Origin: CBDAKK01 sp965196605
GTDB taxonomy: Bacteria; Spirochaetota; Spirochaetia; WTKD01; G963693115
Assembly (NCBI GenBank): GCA_965196605.1
Contig: CBDAKK010000002.1
Coordinates: 124,001-188,000, forward strand
Length of the DNA: 64,000 nt
Direction: 5' to 3'
The position numbers were made by a program, and so were the translations under genes. The notes under the pieces are model-generated. The model saw nothing but the letters and a program-made list of their open reading frames with translations. It made no database searches and was not told the DNA's origin. Each line of letters opens with the position of its first letter. The first letter of the stretch is position 1. Of this stretch, positions 27,056-36,404 are shown piece after piece.

Positions 27056-27490
27056 TCACAAATAATAAGCCATTTGTATATTGCATTTTTCAAAACCTGA
27101 GCATGCGTAAAAATGCTCTAAATTCTCTTTACAATCAAGTATGACTTTATAACACTTGCGCTTTTTTGCCTCACAAAGTGCATGCTCTACAAGAGTGGTT
27201 CCAAGTCCGTGGTGCCTATAGTCCGCATCTATTATAACATCCTCAATATGTCCCGCGTATCTTCCCGAACGATAGAATTTCCGTTCTAGAAAAAGCGAAA
27301 CCGTCCCAACAATGCGCCCAACATCCTCTACAACCCATGTAAAAATCCCCTGCAATTTCCGCTCATGCACAATTGCAGAAAAAGTCTCTTCACTGATACC
27401 CTCAACCGAAGAAAGCTGTGCAGTCAAGGCAAGGTAGTGTTTATGATAATCTGATTCATCTAAAAGACGTATTGGAAAATGAATATTCAT
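27056..27490 (-). CDS. GNAT acetyltransferase, GNA1-like (glucosamine-6-phosphate N-acetyltransferase type)
   Basis: The 144-residue protein is a single GNAT domain. It carries the two hallmarks of the eukaryote-type GNA1 family: GHIEDV (residues 80-85) leading to the acetyl-CoA loop HHGLGT, and CYKVILDC followed by FYACSGFEK. GNA1 enzymes acetylate glucosamine-6-phosphate on the route to UDP-GlcNAc, whereas most bacteria use GlmU on glucosamine-1-phosphate. The assignment is by motif only. The ATG at 27490 is chosen; an upstream TTG would overlap the divergent glycosyltransferase gene. No clear ribosome site precedes it. Confidence 0.75.
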   Translation of the reverse strand: MNIHFPIRLLDESDYHKHYLALTAQLSSVEGISEETFSAIVHERKLQGIFTWVVEDVGRIVGTVSLFLERKFYRSGRYAGHIEDVIIDADYRHHGLGTTLVEHALCEAKKRKCYKVILDCKENLEHFYACSGFEKCNIQMAYYL

Positions 27491-27513
27491 TATATGCTTT
27501 ACTATAGAACAAA

Positions 27514-28317
27514 ATGATACCAACCATAATACATCAAGTTTTTTTTACCCGCCATTTAAAAAAAAACAACGCATATACCATTCCCAAAACATGGAAAAAA
27601 TACCGTCAAACATTTAAAAAACTACATCCTCATTGGCAACATATGCTTTGGAGCTATGATAATGCTCTGCCGTTTATACAGGCGCATTACCCAAAATGGC
27701 TAGAGTTTTTCCGCGACATTCCCTTACTTGTAGCACAAGCCGATATTATACGCTACATGCTCCTCTGGAAATTTGGAGGCTGGTATTTTGACCTCGACTG
27801 CGAGGCCTTGCAAGCCATCGATTCATTTGCTAACCATGAAGTATTACTGCCTCTTGAGTTTAGCCTTGCGTTTGGAGATACTCACGACCAAATAGGCAAT
27901 GCAATACTCGCTTCAAGACCACAGCATCCCTTGTGGGAAAAATTACTCACGCGCATATGGCACCATAGGCATGAAATACAAGTTCTTACAGAAAGCAATA
28001 AAGAGCGGGTCATAGCACTCACTGGGCCTACAATGGTACACCACACTTTTCATGAACTTGATAAAACAATAAAGGCACATTGTACTGTGCTAAAACGAGA
28101 ACACTTTCACATGCCTTTTAAACATCCGCTAACGCATACTGAATACAAAAAATTGCGAAAAAATTCGGAGATATTTGCCCTACACCATAGTTATAGCACA
28201 TGGCGAAGCACAAACATAAAGTCTTTGTTCCGCAGGAAAGCAATTGCGCGCAACCGACTTCTCCATGCACTGTCAAAGCTATGGGTGTTTATAAAAAGTA
28301 AAAAAAAACGTAGATAG
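27514..28317 (+). CDS. Glycosyltransferase, DXD sugar-binding type (capsular polysaccharide/OCH1-like)
   Basis: The 267-residue protein starts MIPTIIHQVFF, the usual opening of Gly_transf_sug family enzymes, and has GGWYFDLDCEAL around residues 87-98, the DXD motif that binds metal and the nucleotide sugar. The C-terminus is strongly basic (KSKKKRR). It probably adds a hexose to a surface glycan; donor and acceptor are unknown. Its start is only 23 bases from the divergent GNA1-like gene, leaving no room for ordinary promoters between them, and no ribosome site is evident, so it may be leaderless. It converges on hisI. Confidence 0.8.
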   Translation: MIPTIIHQVFFTRHLKKNNAYTIPKTWKKYRQTFKKLHPHWQHMLWSYDNALPFIQAHYPKWLEFFRDIPLLVAQADIIRYMLLWKFGGWYFDLDCEALQAIDSFANHEVLLPLEFSLAFGDTHDQIGNAILASRPQHPLWEKLLTRIWHHRHEIQVLTESNKERVIALTGPTMVHHTFHELDKTIKAHCTVLKREHFHMPFKHPLTHTEYKKLRKNSEIFALHHSYSTWRSTNIKSLFRRKAIARNRLLHALSKLWVFIKSKKKRR

Positions 28318-28335
28318 TAATGAGCGTATTTTTGA

Positions 28336-28695
28336 CTATTTGTTCTTGAGTCGACCGTTTTCCAAAACCCTATAAAAACAACTACGCTTACCCGTATGAC
28401 AGGCTTTTCCATCGCCCTCTACATCTACAACCAGTTGTACGCAGTCTTGATCACAATCCACATATAACTCACGCACAACAAGCGTATTTCCACTAGTCTC
28501 ACCTTTTTTCCAAAGTTGCTGACGCTTTCTACTAAAAAAATGGGCAACTCCGCTTTCAAGCGTCTTGGCCAAAGCCTGCGCATTCATAAAGGCAACCATC
28601 AACACTTCGTGAGAAAGCCTATCAACTACCACAGCAGTAAGCAATCCACGGTCATCAAAAACAGGAGCAAACAACTCCTCTTGTTCATATTCCAC
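28336..28695 (-). CDS. hisI: Phosphoribosyl-AMP cyclohydrolase
   Basis: HisI opens the ring of phosphoribosyl-AMP in histidine synthesis. The 119-residue protein has the family core MNAQALAKTLESGVAHFFSR, the metal-binding DCDQDCVQL and the zinc cysteines in ACHTGKRSCF. There is no fused HisE domain. The start is GTG, overlapping the msrA stop by one base (translational coupling). No other histidine gene is in this window, so it may be an orphan with another role, or its partners lie elsewhere. Confidence 0.9.
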   Translation of the reverse strand: MEYEQEELFAPVFDDRGLLTAVVVDRLSHEVLMVAFMNAQALAKTLESGVAHFFSRKRQQLWKKGETSGNTLVVRELYVDCDQDCVQLVVDVEGDGKACHTGKRSCFYRVLENGRLKNK

Positions 28696-29288
28696 TACAC
28701 AAGCTCTGCTTCTTCCTGTGCATTAAGAAAGGCTCCTGCATCTTTCATTCCGTCTTTCCAAAAGCGCATGGCAAATTGCGGACGTCCCGATGCTATGGTG
28801 TAAAATTTATAACGCGTTGCGTAGTTTTTATAATAGCTTTGGTGATAATGTTCAGCCTTGTAAAAATTTCTAAAAGGTAGCACCTCTGTCATAATGTCTT
28901 TGGCAAAAACTTTTGCATCAATAAGCTCTTGCTTAGTCTCTTCTGCCATTGTCTTTTCATCATCATTGTTATAAAAAACAGCAGTGGTATATTGCTCCCC
29001 TCTATCAACAAACTGTCCACCACCATCTGTCGGATCTATATTACGCCAAAAAATATACAAAAGCGTTTTGTAGTCTATAGCATCGGGGTTATAGTGCACC
29101 TCTATGGTTTCACGATGTCCCGTAAGCCCTGCAACCACTTCTTTATAAGTTGGATGTTGCTCATTTCCACCGGAATATCCCGACACAGCATCAACGACAC
29201 CCTTGTGAGCTTCAAATGCATGCTCCATGCACCAAAAACACCCACCTGAAAAATAAGCCCTCTTCACATTACCGCGTGAAAATATCAT
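28695..29288 (-). CDS. msrA: Peptide methionine sulfoxide reductase MsrA
   Basis: MsrA reduces the S-form of methionine sulfoxide in proteins. The 197-residue protein has the catalytic GCFWC (Cys17) and the conserved GYSGG, GHRETIEVHY and EHYHQSYY segments that bind substrate. There is no fused MsrB domain. A GGAGGAG site precedes the ATG, and a good promoter lies about 35 bases further upstream. The stop codon overlaps the hisI start. Confidence 0.95.
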   Translation of the reverse strand: MIFSRGNVKRAYFSGGCFWCMEHAFEAHKGVVDAVSGYSGGNEQHPTYKEVVAGLTGHRETIEVHYNPDAIDYKTLLYIFWRNIDPTDGGGQFVDRGEQYTTAVFYNNDDEKTMAEETKQELIDAKVFAKDIMTEVLPFRNFYKAEHYHQSYYKNYATRYKFYTIASGRPQFAMRFWKDGMKDAGAFLNAQEEAELV

Positions 29289-29320
29289 ACACTCCTCCCT
29301 TCAGATACTATTCTTTTTTT

Positions 29321-29349
29321 ATTATACTGAAACTTCATTACCCTTGCAG
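29321..29349 (-). promoter_or_regulatory. Candidate promoter of msrA-hisI
   Basis: On the minus strand a perfect TATAAT (29326-29321) is 17 bases from CTGCAA (29349-29344). Initiation would give a leader of about 25 bases. The hexamers lie within an inverted repeat (TATACTG/CAGTATA) in the 77-base divergent region shared with the ITPase gene. Confidence 0.5.
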
Positions 29350-29365
29350 TATAGTAAAAAATAGC

Positions 29366-30022
29366 ATGTATACAAGTCATATAAATAAAGATTCTTTCAT
29401 TTTGTTTGGAAGTGGAAATAAGGGCAAATATTCGGAATGCAAGGCTATTTTGCGCGACATTCCACTTATTTCATTAGAATTATGCAACATAGAAGCAAAC
29501 GCAGAAGAACGTGGAAGCACATTCTTTGAAAACGCATTCTCAAAAGCATTGCATTACTACAAAGCATTACAGAATGTGCAAAATAAGCGCATCAAAGCTG
29601 TGCTCGTTGAAGATTCGGGTATATGCGTGCATGCCCTTGGAAATAAGCCCGGAATACACTCTGCCCGCTACGGCGCCGCCAAAGATTCGACAAGCTCCCA
29701 AAAGCAACATGAGCATTCACAATGCATATGTCTACAAAAAGAAATGCAAGGCATGACAGAACGTGGTGCACACTTTACATGCTGCGCAGTGCTTTTACAA
29801 AGCCCTGACGAATTTATAAGCGTACAGACAACATGGCACGGGAGCATTATTACAACAGAACCAATAGGGAAATGTGGCTTTGGCTACGATCCTATATTTT
29901 TTGTAGACAGTCGAGGTTGCACCTCCGCAGAATTGGAAGAAAGCGAAAAAAACGCACTCTCTCACCGAGGCAAAGCGCTCCGTGCACTGCTACCGCACAT
30001 AAAAGTCATATTAGAAACTTAA
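29366..30022 (+). CDS. rdgB: Non-canonical purine NTP pyrophosphatase (RdgB/HAM1 family)
   Basis: This house-cleaning enzyme hydrolyses ITP, dITP and XTP to monophosphates. The 218-residue protein has the family's N-terminal SGNKGKYSE, the catalytic VEDSGICVHALGNKPGIHSARYG and the C-terminal KCGFGYDPIFF. I chose the ATG at 29366 because the conserved N-terminus begins a few residues later; the longer frame overlaps msrA. No strong ribosome site. It ends 14 bases before pepF. Confidence 0.9.
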   Translation: MYTSHINKDSFILFGSGNKGKYSECKAILRDIPLISLELCNIEANAEERGSTFFENAFSKALHYYKALQNVQNKRIKAVLVEDSGICVHALGNKPGIHSARYGAAKDSTSSQKQHEHSQCICLQKEMQGMTERGAHFTCCAVLLQSPDEFISVQTTWHGSIITTEPIGKCGFGYDPIFFVDSRGCTSAELEESEKNALSHRGKALRALLPHIKVILET

Positions 30023-30036
30023 ACTATACTAAGGTC

Positions 30037-31875
30037 ATGAGTACAAAACAACACAGCATTGTAGCAAAAATTCTTAAGAGAAGTGAGCAAAGGGAAACAG
30101 ATACATGGGATCTTACAAAGTTATTCTCTAACAGCGACGCATGGACAGAAGCATTGTCAAGTACTGTGGCGAGGTTTCAAAAATTTTCTGCATACGAGGG
30201 TAGCATTACTCCCGATGCAACTACGCTCTTGCCGGTATTTGAAGAATATTACCAACTGAATGAGAGCCTAGCCCGGCTTGGGGCATACGCGAGCTTGCTA
30301 CATCACAGCGACATTACAAATACCACGCATCAAGAGGTATATGCAACATTTGTAAATCAATCGGTATTATGTCACAAAGCAAGCGTGTTTTTTGAACAAG
30401 AACTACTAAGCCTCGCGGAGAGTTTTCTTACCTCGCTTATTTCTGATGTCCGCTTTGAAAGCTTTGCACAAAAAATCCGTGAAATTATTCAACGCATTCC
30501 ACACAGGCTTTCAAAAAACGAAGAAAAACTTCTCGCTCTACAATCAGGGTATGCCCATGGGTTCTCACAAAGTTTTGATGCGCTTGTAGACGCGGATATG
30601 AAATTTGGTACGGTTGTAACTCCAGACAAAAAAGAAGTGCCAATTTCTCACGGCAATTTTCGCGCGCTCATGCAACATGAAGTGCGTGAAGTACGCAAAG
30701 CAGTATATGAAAAGTACTTTACAACCTTTGCAGAACACTTACAAGTTCTCAGTACTTTGTACACTTCGAGTATTAAACAAGATAATGCACTCGCAGAAAT
30801 ACGAAAGTACAATAGCGCGTTAGAAGCAGCCTTAACAGGAGATAGAATTCCCACATCATTATACCACTTGCTCATTAGCACGGTACGAGAGAATTTACCG
30901 CAGCTGCACAGGTATTACGAAGTATTGCATTCGCTTTCACAGCTTTCTGATTTTGCAATATACGATAGATTTTACTGCCCCATTCCTGCACCTAATAAAA
31001 CTACCACATATGAAAGTGCAGTGGAAATATTACGTAACGCCTTACAACCCTTAGGAGAGGATTATGTGAACACGCTTTGTACTGGGCTTTTAAGCGGTCG
31101 CTGGGTAGATCGCTACGAAAATGTGGGCAAAAGCAGCGGCGCGTTCAGCTACCCTATATACCAAGCTCCGCCATACATACTTATGAATTACCAAGAAGAG
31201 AGTCTACGCGATGTATTCACGCTTGCCCACGAAAGCGGACACAGCATGCACTCTCAGCTTTCTTCTCAGCAAAATGCCTTTCCTAATTTTCACTACAGCA
31301 TTTTTTGTGCTGAAATAGCATCGACAATCAACGAATATCTTTTGTATCAACATTTAATAGATAACGCCAAATCAGATGAAGAGAAGAAATTTTACCTGTG
31401 GCATAAGACCTCCGACTTTGTCAGTACCTTTTTTAGGCAAACCATGTTTGCAGAGTTTGAACACAACGCACATACAAAAGATGCTCAAGGTGTACCGCTT
31501 ACCGCGCAGTTTTTTCTTTCACAATACAGAGAACTTTGTTCAGCGTATTACGGAAAGCACATTATAATACCCGAGAACAACGCAATTGAAGGACTGCGCA
31601 TTCCTCATTTTTACCGCAACTACTATGTGTATCAATACGCTACGGGCATAGCAACGGCTTTCGCATTGGGAAAGCGTATTTATAAAGAATACCAGAATGC
31701 AAGTACGATAGAATCACAAACAGCTAAGAAGTACCGCGCTTTTTTAGAGTGCGGGGGAGCAGATTTTCCACTCTCAGCGCTTGCACGCGCAGATATACAC
31801 TTTGACACTAGTGCGGTATTACAAAGTGCCATAGACGACTTTTCACAAGACGTAGAAATGCTTAATTCTTTATAG
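30037..31875 (+). CDS. pepF: Oligoendopeptidase F (M3B zinc peptidase)
   Basis: PepF cleaves short peptides in the cytoplasm. The 612-residue length and helical organisation are typical of M3B. The zinc motif HESGH is at residues 398-402, and the third ligand is in the following CAEIASTINEYLL segment. The start at 30037 (MSTKQHSIVAKIL) has a weak AAGG close to the ATG; the longer upstream frame overlaps the ITPase gene. It is followed 11 bases later by ogt, so the two are probably cotranscribed. Confidence 0.94.
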   Translation: MSTKQHSIVAKILKRSEQRETDTWDLTKLFSNSDAWTEALSSTVARFQKFSAYEGSITPDATTLLPVFEEYYQLNESLARLGAYASLLHHSDITNTTHQEVYATFVNQSVLCHKASVFFEQELLSLAESFLTSLISDVRFESFAQKIREIIQRIPHRLSKNEEKLLALQSGYAHGFSQSFDALVDADMKFGTVVTPDKKEVPISHGNFRALMQHEVREVRKAVYEKYFTTFAEHLQVLSTLYTSSIKQDNALAEIRKYNSALEAALTGDRIPTSLYHLLISTVRENLPQLHRYYEVLHSLSQLSDFAIYDRFYCPIPAPNKTTTYESAVEILRNALQPLGEDYVNTLCTGLLSGRWVDRYENVGKSSGAFSYPIYQAPPYILMNYQEESLRDVFTLAHESGHSMHSQLSSQQNAFPNFHYSIFCAEIASTINEYLLYQHLIDNAKSDEEKKFYLWHKTSDFVSTFFRQTMFAEFEHNAHTKDAQGVPLTAQFFLSQYRELCSAYYGKHIIIPENNAIEGLRIPHFYRNYYVYQYATGIATAFALGKRIYKEYQNASTIESQTAKKYRAFLECGGADFPLSALARADIHFDTSAVLQSAIDDFSQDVEMLNSL

Positions 31876-31886
31876 GAGGAAACACT

Positions 31887-32444
31887 ATGCTATATGCACA
31901 AAAATTTCAAATATTTGGTAGTAAGCTCGACATCGTTTTCGACAAATCGCAGCGCCTCGTCGCATTGCTTTTTGTAACTTCTCCAACGCATGCACGCTTT
32001 ACCAAGGCTCATGTACTGCAGTCCATTCCGCAAGACGACAGCGCGCTGTGCCGTAACTACAAAGCAATAACCCAAAGCATACAAGAGTATGCTGAAGGTA
32101 AAAAGCGTAACGTGCTTCCCGCGCGTGAAATAAACGCGTGCATTGCCAATAGCAATGCAACGAGCTTTGAAAAAAATGTATGGCGCGCGGTTCTAAAAAT
32201 ACCCTACGGCACCGTTACAAACTATGGGCAGATAGCCCATGCATTGTCCATGCCTCATGCTGCGCGTGCTGTGGGAAATGCGCTTGCCAAAAACCCCTTG
32301 CCCCTTGTAGTACCCTGTCACCGCGTAGTACTACAAAACCACTACAATGCAAAAACCAGCAAGGCACGCGCGGTAAAAAACTATTCAGGTGGCGTAGCAG
32401 TAAAAGAAAGCTTGCTGCGCCTTGAAGGTGCAATGATTGACTAA
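31887..32444 (+). CDS. ogt: Methylated-DNA--protein-cysteine methyltransferase
   Basis: This suicide repair protein moves alkyl groups from O6-guanine to its own cysteine. The 185-residue protein has the active-site PCHRVV with Cys144, the helix-turn-helix NYGQIAHALSMPHAARAVGNAL, and the AVKESLLRLEG C-terminus. There is no AdaA-type zinc domain. TAGGAGGA precedes the ATG. It ends just before a degenerate gene and the tandem array. Confidence 0.93.
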   Translation: MLYAQKFQIFGSKLDIVFDKSQRLVALLFVTSPTHARFTKAHVLQSIPQDDSALCRNYKAITQSIQEYAEGKKRNVLPAREINACIANSNATSFEKNVWRAVLKIPYGTVTNYGQIAHALSMPHAARAVGNALAKNPLPLVVPCHRVVLQNHYNAKTSKARAVKNYSGGVAVKESLLRLEGAMID

Positions 32445-32461
32445 AATGTTGCGTCCAAGAA

Positions 32462-32818
32462 AAAAGTATTCAAGGGTGGCATATGCGCCCTTGCACTTGC
32501 CTCTGGTAGTTCGGCAATTTTCATCACTGCTATTTCACTGGCACAAGCGGGGGATCATATTGTTTCGTTTCGGTCTTTGTACGGTGGAACTTACACACAA
32601 TTTGATGTAAGTTTGCGTAGACTCGGGATTGAAGTTGACTTTATAGATTTTGAATATCATGAAGCGATACGGGGAGCTATATAAAGACACTACCAAATTC
32701 CTCTTTGCCGAAACCATACGGAATCCGCAATGCGACGTCTTGGATGTGAAAGCAATTTCGGAGATTGCACATGAGAGTGAGATTTCACTGGTAGTTGACA
32801 ATCAAGTACACACATGAG
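32462..32818 (+). pseudogene. Fragment of a second O-acetylhomoserine/cystathionine-type PLP enzyme
   Basis: Translation gives ALALASGSSAIFITAISL, then GDHIVSFRSLYGGTY and LRRLGIEVDF in one frame, to a stop near 32683. The match continues in another frame with KFLFAETIRNP, VLDVKAISEIAHE and LVVDN. These are the cofactor-binding parts of a sulfhydrylase distinct from the intact copy at 25524-26810. The 5' end and everything after VVDN are missing, and there is one frameshift. The fragment stops exactly where the tandem array begins, and no 3' part is found beyond the array. It is dead. Confidence 0.8.
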
Positions 32819-35800
32819 CCTTAAGGCGAACTATCGCTTTAGCCTAAAGCTGCGCCGCGGAATACAGACTGTGCGCCAGCGCAGACTGCTTATACTTACA
32901 AAGTAACCTTACGCACTAAACCTAACTTGCGCTCACAAAGTCACTTCACGCGCTTAAGCCGCGCACGGAATACAGACTGTGTGCGTCAGCGCAGACTGCC
33001 TACAAATGCAAAGTAACCCTTACGCGTTTAAGCAACGCCACACACGCAAGGCACCTTTGCGCGCCAAGCCGCGGCGCGGAGTACACACTGCGCGCCAGCG
33101 CAGACTGCTTATACTCACAAAGTAACCTTACGCACTAAACCTAACTTGCGCTCACAAAGTTACTTCACGCGCTTAAGCCGCGCCGCGGAATACAGACTGT
33201 GCGCCAGCGCAGACTGCTTATACTCACAAAGTAATCTTACGCACTAAACCTAACTTGCGCTCACAAAGTCACTTCACGCGCTTAAGCAATGCCGCGCATA
33301 TAAAACAACTGAGCGCGCCTTAGCCGCGCCGCGGAATACAGACTATGCGCCAGCGCAGACTGCCTACAAATGCAAAGTAACCCTTACGCGTTTAAGCAAC
33401 GCCACACACACAAGGCACCTTTGCGCGCCAAGCCGCGGCGCGGAATACACACTGCGCGTCAGCGCAGACTGCCTACAAATGCAAAGTAACCCTTACGCGT
33501 TTAAGCAACGCCACACACGCAAGGCACCTTTGCGCGCCAAGCCGCGGCGCGGAGTACACACTGCGCGCCAGCGCAGGCTGCTTATACTCACAAAGTAACC
33601 TTACGCACTAAACCTAACTTGCGTTCACAAAGTCACTTCACGCGCTTAAGCCGCGCACGGAATACACACTGTGCGTCAGCGCAGGCTGCTTATACTCACA
33701 AAGTAATCTTACGCACTAAACCTAACTTGCGCTCACAAAGTCACTTCACGCGCTTAAGCCGCGCACGGAATACACACTGTGCGTCAGCGCAGGCTGCTTA
33801 TACTCACAAAGTAATCTTACGCACTAAACCTAACTTGCGCTCACAAAGTCACTTCACGCGCTTAAGCAATGCCGCGCATATAAAACAACTCAGCGCGCCT
33901 TAGCCGCGCCGCGGAATACAGACTGTGCGTCAGCGCAGACTGCTTATACTCACAAAGTAACCTTACGCACTAAACCTAACTTGCGTTCACAAAGTCACTT
34001 CACGCGCCTTAGCCGCGCACGGAATGACTGCGCGTCAGCGCAGGCTGCTTATACTCACAAAGTAACCTTACGCACTAAACCTAACTTGCGCTCACAAAGT
34101 CACTTCACGCGCCTTAGCCGCGCACTGAATACACACTGCGCGCCAGCGCAGGCTGCTTATACTCACAAAGTAATCTTACTCACTAAACCTAACTTGCGCT
34201 CACAAAGTCACTTCACGCGCTTAAGCCGCGCACGGAATACACACTGCGCGTCAGCGCAGACTGCCTACAAATGCAAAATAACCCTTACGCGTTTAAGCAA
34301 CGCCACACACGCAAGACACCTTTGCGCGCCAAGCCGCGCCGCGGAGTACACACTGCGCGCCAGCGCAGACTGCCTACAAATGCAAAGTAACCCTTACGCG
34401 TTTAAGCAACGCCACACACGCAAGGCACCTTTGCGCGCCAAGCCGCGGCGCGGAGTACACACTGCGCGTCAGCGCAGACTGCCTACAAATGCAAAGTAAC
34501 CCTTACGCGTTTAAGCAACGCCACACACGCAAGGCACCTTTGCGCGCCAAGCTGCGGCGCCAAAACACACGGCGCGTAAGCGCAAGCTGCTTATACTCAC
34601 AAAGTAATCTTACGCACTAAACCTAACTTGCGCTCACAAAGTCACTTCACGCGCTTAAGCAATGCCGCGCATATAAAACAACTGAGCGCGCCTTAGCCGC
34701 GCCGCGGAATACAGACTGTGCGTCAGCGCAGACTGCCTACAAATGCAAAGTAACCCTTACGCGTTTAAGCAACGCCACACACGCAAGGCACCTTTGCGCG
34801 CCAAGCCGCGGCGCGGAGTACACACTGCGCGCCAGCGCAGGCTGCTTATACTCACAAAGTAATCTTACGCACTAAACCTAACTTGCGTTCACAAAGTCAC
34901 TTCACGCGCCTTAGCCACGCACGGAATACAGACTGCGCGTCAGCGCAGACTGCCTACAAATGCAAAGTAACCCTTACGCGTTTAAGCAACGCCACACACG
35001 CAAGGCACCTTTGCGCGCCAAGCCGCGGCGCGGAGTACACACTGCGCGCCAGCGCAGGCTGCTTATACTCACAAAGTAACCTTACGCACTAAACCTAACT
35101 TGCGCTCATAAAGTCACTTCACGCGCCTTAACCGCGCCGCGGAATACAGACTGCGCGTCAGCGCAGACTGCCTACAAATGCAAAATAACCCTTACGCGTT
35201 TAAGCAACGCCACACACGCAAGGCACCTTTGCGCGCCAAGCCGCGGCGCGGAGTACACACTGCGCGCCAGCGCAGGCTGCTTATACTCACAAAGTAATCT
35301 TACGCACTAAACCTAACTTGCGTTCACAAAGTCACTTCACGCGCCTTAGCCGCGCACGGAATACAGACTGCGCGTCAGCGCAGACTGCTTATACTTACAA
35401 AGTAACCCTTACGCGTTTAAGCAACGCCACACACGCAAGGCACCTTTGCGCGCCAAGCCGCGGCGCGGAGTACACACTGCGCGCCAGCGCAGGCTGCTTA
35501 TACTCACAAAGTAACCTTACGCACTAAACCTAACTTGCGCTCATAAAGTCACTTCACGCGCCTTAGCCGCGCACGGAATACACACTGCGCGTCAGCGCAG
35601 ACTGCTTATACTCACAAAGTAACTTTACGCACTGCAGCAATCTTTCGCTCGCTGCCGCCAAGTACACACATGAGCCTTAAGGCGAAATATCGCTTTAGCC
35701 TAAAGCTGCGCCGCGGAATACAGACTGTGCGTCAGCGCAGACTGCCTACAAATGCAAAGTAACCCTTACGCGTTTAAGCAACGCCACACACGCAAGGCAC

Positions 35801-36350
35801 CTTTGCGCGCCAAGCCGCGGCGCGGAGTACACACTGCGCGCCAGCGCAGACTGCTTATACTCACAAAGTAATCTTACGCACTAAACCTAACTTGCGCTCA
35901 CAAAGTTACTTCACGCGCTTAAGCCGCGCCGCGGAATACAGACTGTGCGCCAGCGCAGACTGCTTATACTCACAAAGTAATCTTACGCACTAAACCTAAC
36001 TTGCGCTCACAAAGTCACTTCACGCGCTTAAGCAATGCCGCGCATATAAAACAACTGAGCGCGCCTTAGCCGCGCCGCGGAATACAGACTGTGCGTCAGC
36101 GCAGACTGCTTATACTCACAAAGTAACCTTACGCACTAAACCTAACTTGCGCTCACAAAGTCACTTCACGCGCCTTAGCCGCGCACGGAATACAGACTGC
36201 GCGCCAGCGCAGGCTGCCTACAAATGCAAAGTAACCCTTACGCGTTTAAGCAACGCCACACACGCAAGGCACCTTTGCGCGCCAAGCCGCGGCGCGGAGT
36301 ACACACTGCGCGCCAGCGCAGGCTGCTTATACTCACAAAATAACCTTATG
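32803..36350. repeat. 3.5-kb tandem-repeat array, about 31 units of 108-109 bp with variants
   Basis: The array is built from two interleaved unit types. Type A (108 bp) contains tgcttatactcacaaagtaa and ctaaacctaacttgcg. Type B (109 bp) contains ctgcctacaaatgcaaagta and gcaacgccacacacgc. A third variant has an extra ccgcgcatataaaacaac segment. Every unit has the small hairpin CTGCGC-NNNN-GCGCAG or a close variant; I count 31. A head sequence (caagtacacacatgagcc) occurs at 32803 and again at 35659, so two arrays may be joined. Short open frames within it are repeats of repeats, without ribosome sites. There are no unique spacers, so it is not CRISPR. No gene seen; function unknown. Confidence 0.9.
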
Positions 36351-36404
36351 CGCCCCCGCTCAATATAAGCATTACTCATAAGCCCACGGTGTAAAGTGTG
36401 TTTC

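Noticed and set aside
32803..36350. The tandem array as a CRISPR locus
   Set aside because: Units abut with no unique spacers, the unit is 108-109 bp rather than 25-45 bp, and no cas gene is present.
33619..36368. Open frames inside the array as repeat proteins
   Set aside because: They break at every unit-type change, occur in several frames, lack ribosome sites and signal sequences, and only mirror the DNA repeat.
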